DNA from: CALEUX01 sp037439945
Lineage (GTDB): Bacteria; Bacteroidota; Bacteroidia; Bacteroidales; Marinilabiliaceae
Length of the DNA: 9,836 bases
Direction of reading: 5' to 3'
Assembly (NCBI GenBank): GCA_037439945.1
Contig: JBBIVA010000133.1
Coordinates: 1-9,836 of the forward strand
Shown here one piece after another: positions 8,218 to 9,836 of the stretch (position 1 is its first letter; every line of letters begins with the position of its first letter). The position numbers and the translations under genes are program-made. Below the pieces are notes generated by a model. The model did not search any database. It was not told the origin of the DNA and worked only from the letters and a program-made list of their open reading frames with translations.

Positions 8218-8234
8218 ATTCAAATGGGATCAAT
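8218..8234. promoter_or_regulatory. Candidate operator, copy 2 (shared 17-bp element)
   Basis: ATTCAAATGGGATCAAT, 51 bp upstream of the GH105 start codon. It matches the reverse complement of 4252-4268 at 16 of 17 positions. A TTTC occurs 12 bp downstream and a TA-containing box 16 bp after that, the same distances as at copy 1, although the second box here (TAATTACT) is a poor match to TAnnTTTG. It is inferred to be a binding site for a regulator common to both hydrolase units. Confidence 0.45.
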
Positions 8235-8285
8235 GAAGTTAGACTTTTTCATACTGAAATTAACTGTAATTACTAAATCAATCTT

Positions 8286-9440
8286 ATGAGGCAAATAAGA
8301 GGTGTAATATGGTTATCTATAATAATTGCATTATTTTCTTGTACAGGGGGATCTGCAAAGTATAGAAAACCAAAGGGAATTAAAAATATAGCCACTGAAG
8401 AGGTAACCGGAATAATAAAAAAAGTTAACGGTTTTTGGCAAGCCAATAATCCTAAACATGGTAATGCTTTTTGGCATCCGGCTGCCTACCACATCGGAAA
8501 TATTGAGGCTTATAAAGTTACAGGATTTGAAGATTATAAAACATATTCCGTTCAATGGGCCAGCCATAATCAGTGGATGGGAGCAAAATCACAGAATCCC
8601 GAAAACTGGAAATATCATTACGGTGAAACCGATGATTTTGTGCTTTTTGGTGATTGGCAAACCTGCTTCCAGGTTTATATCGATTTGTTTTTAATGGAAC
8701 CCGATTCACTAAAAATTAAAAGGGCAATAGAGGTTGTTAATTATCAGATTTCAACTCCTGAAATTGATTATTGGTGGTGGGCCGATGGGTTATTTATGGC
8801 CATGCCGGTAATGACACGCTTGTATAAAGTTACCGGTAATCAGCAATATTTGGAAAAACTGTATGAATATTATGTTTTTGCAAGGGATTTAATGTATGAT
8901 AATGAGAGTGCGCTTTTTTTCAGGGATGCTAAATATGTATTTCCAAATCATAAAACCAATAATGGGTTTAAGGATTTTTGGGCACGTGGAAATGGATGGG
9001 TTTTTGCTGCATTACCCAGGGTTCTTGATGATTTACCTAAAAATGACCCTCACCGTGAAGAGTATTTATACATTTTCAGAAGTATGGCAGACGCAATATT
9101 AAAATCGCAACAACCCGAGGGGTATTGGACAAGGAGTATGCTTGACCCCGGGCAGGCGCCAGGACCTGAATCCAGTGGAACATCCTTCTTTACTTATGGA
9201 ATATTGTGGGGTTTAAACAATGGTATTCTTGATGAAAAGAGTTACCTTAATGCTGTAGAAAAGAGTTGGAATTATTTAATTGGCACCGCTTTGCAACCCA
9301 ATGGAAAAATAGGATATGTACAGCCTATTGGTGAAAGGGCAATTCCGGGGCAAAAGATTGATGTCAATTCAACATCTGATTTTGGAGTAGGGGCTTTTTT
9401 ACTGGCAGCATCTGAAATGATCCGTTTCACACAAAAATAA
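8286..9440 (+). CDS. GH105-family unsaturated uronyl (rhamnogalacturonyl) hydrolase, predicted lipoprotein
   Basis: Enzymes of this family hydrate and release the 4,5-unsaturated uronic acid that polysaccharide lyases leave at the non-reducing end of oligosaccharides. The 384-residue chain has the (alpha/alpha)6-barrel pattern of helix-rich, aromatic-rich repeats. Recognisable motifs are FGDWQTCFQVYIDL (D123), WWWADGLFMAMP with D167 as the likely general acid, ARGNGW at 233-238, the late segment ESSGTSFFTYGILWGLNNG, and a C-terminal TSDFGVGAFLLAASEM. The N-terminus (MRQIRGVIWLSIIIALFSC) is a lipoprotein signal with C19 as the predicted acylated residue. No acidic surface-export motif follows it, so the inner leaflet of the outer membrane facing the periplasm is the likeliest site. 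The lipobox supports the start at 8286. The DUF2264 gene follows 12 bp after the stop, so the two are probably co-transcribed. Rhamnogalacturonan, ulvan and arabinogalactan-derived substrates are all known for the family. Confidence 0.88.
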   Translation: MRQIRGVIWLSIIIALFSCTGGSAKYRKPKGIKNIATEEVTGIIKKVNGFWQANNPKHGNAFWHPAAYHIGNIEAYKVTGFEDYKTYSVQWASHNQWMGAKSQNPENWKYHYGETDDFVLFGDWQTCFQVYIDLFLMEPDSLKIKRAIEVVNYQISTPEIDYWWWADGLFMAMPVMTRLYKVTGNQQYLEKLYEYYVFARDLMYDNESALFFRDAKYVFPNHKTNNGFKDFWARGNGWVFAALPRVLDDLPKNDPHREEYLYIFRSMADAILKSQQPEGYWTRSMLDPGQAPGPESSGTSFFTYGILWGLNNGILDEKSYLNAVEKSWNYLIGTALQPNGKIGYVQPIGERAIPGQKIDVNSTSDFGVGAFLLAASEMIRFTQK

Positions 9441-9452
9441 TTACTCTGCATC

Positions 9453-9836
9453 ATGTATAAAAAGGTGATTTTACTTATTCTTGGAATAATGAACTTTTAC
9501 ATTATTGTAATTGGTCAAAAACAAAAGGGTACTGCCATTGTAAATGATCGTGATTATTGGGTTTATTTGGCCAATAAAATTGCCGAACCTGTATTGAGTA
9601 ATATGAGTCGCGATGAACTGGTAAAAAATATGCCGGTTGAATTAAGTCCAACCTGGGATGGCAGGCGGACAAGGGTAGTTTATATGGAAACATTTGGACG
9701 TTTAATGGCCGGAATAGCTCCATGGTTGAGCCTGCCTGATGATGAAACCAGGGAAGGGAAACAAAGGATTCGATTGCGCAATATGGCATTAAAAAGTTAT
9801 GCACATGCGGTGAATCCAAATAGTAACGATTATTTA
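9453..9836 (+). CDS. DUF2264-family exported protein, 3' end beyond window
   Basis: Open from ATG at 9453 to the window edge: 128 codons, in frame to the last base. An N-terminal hydrophobic segment (KKVILLILGIMNFYIIVIG) looks like a signal peptide with cleavage near GQ. The rest matches the start of DUF2264 (PF10022): DYWVYLANKIAEPVL, then VVYMETFGRLMAGIAPWLSL, then a helix leading to the proline/serine segment AVNPNSNDYL. From memory, part of this family is CAZy GH154, for which beta-glucuronidase activity is reported; I cannot confirm that for this protein. The 12-bp gap to the upstream GH105 gene indicates one operon, which fits a role on a uronic-acid-containing glycan. The catalytic region is not visible, so activity remains unassigned. 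Confidence 0.8.
   Translation, partial: MYKKVILLILGIMNFYIIVIGQKQKGTAIVNDRDYWVYLANKIAEPVLSNMSRDELVKNMPVELSPTWDGRRTRVVYMETFGRLMAGIAPWLSLPDDETREGKQRIRLRNMALKSYAHAVNPNSNDYL

Larger units (their letters stand above)
7693..8285. other. 593-bp spacer between the GH2 and GH105 genes
   Basis: No credible coding region was found on either strand. The spacer is very AT-rich at both ends and has an abrupt GC-rich block at about 7907-8080 (listed separately). The 3' part carries the second copy of the shared 17-bp element and promoter-like boxes, so the GH105 gene probably starts its own transcript. No convincing intrinsic terminator follows the GH2 stop; the best hairpin there is a 4-bp ATGT/ACAT stem near 7727. 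Confidence 0.7.

Noticed and set aside
9502..9819. 105-codon open frame on the minus strand
   Set aside because: It is antisense to the DUF2264 gene, whose protein matches a known family; the minus frame has no recognisable domain.
1..9836. CRISPR array, tRNA, rRNA or insertion sequence with transposase
   Set aside because: No regularly spaced repeats, cloverleaf, rRNA-like sequence or transposase coding region was seen on either strand.

Overview
This AT-rich window looks like part of a polysaccharide utilization locus (PUL) from a member of the Bacteroidetes/Bacteroidota. The evidence is a hybrid two-component system (a sensor and AraC-type regulator in one chain), exported glycoside hydrolases, no Shine-Dalgarno sequence before the genes, and TAnnTTTG-like promoter boxes. 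A marine or anaerobic Marinilabiliales-like host is possible but is only an inference. No SusC/SusD pair lies in the window, so this is either the edge of a larger PUL or a compact regulator-plus-enzymes cluster.

Layout. Positions 1-3994 (minus strand) hold a giant one-protein signalling system. It has a predicted two-propeller periplasmic sensor, a Y_Y_Y domain, one membrane span, a histidine kinase, a receiver and an AraC-type HTH, and its C-terminal end is cut by the window edge. A 578-bp divergent spacer (3995-4572) follows. Then, on the plus strand, come a complete exported GH2 LacZ-type beta-galactosidase (4573-7692), a 593-bp spacer (7693-8285), a GH105-type unsaturated uronyl hydrolase lipoprotein (8286-9440), and, 12 bp later, the first 128 codons of an exported DUF2264-family protein (9453 to the edge).

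How it fits together (inference): the sensor would detect oligosaccharides in the periplasm and activate the divergent enzyme genes. GH2 would remove beta-linked galactose (or a related sugar). GH105 would remove the unsaturated uronic acid left at chain ends by a polysaccharide lyase. The DUF2264 protein probably acts on a uronic-acid-containing glycan. Candidate substrates are rhamnogalacturonan, arabinogalactan-protein side chains or ulvan; the window cannot decide between them.

The most interesting non-coding signals are two. One is a near-identical 17-bp element (16 of 17 positions match when one copy is reverse-complemented) present once in each spacer upstream of an enzyme gene, a candidate operator for the regulator. 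The other is an abrupt GC-rich, inverted-repeat-rich block (about 7907-8080) inside the very AT-rich second spacer, which may be a structured RNA or the remnant of a dispersed repeat.
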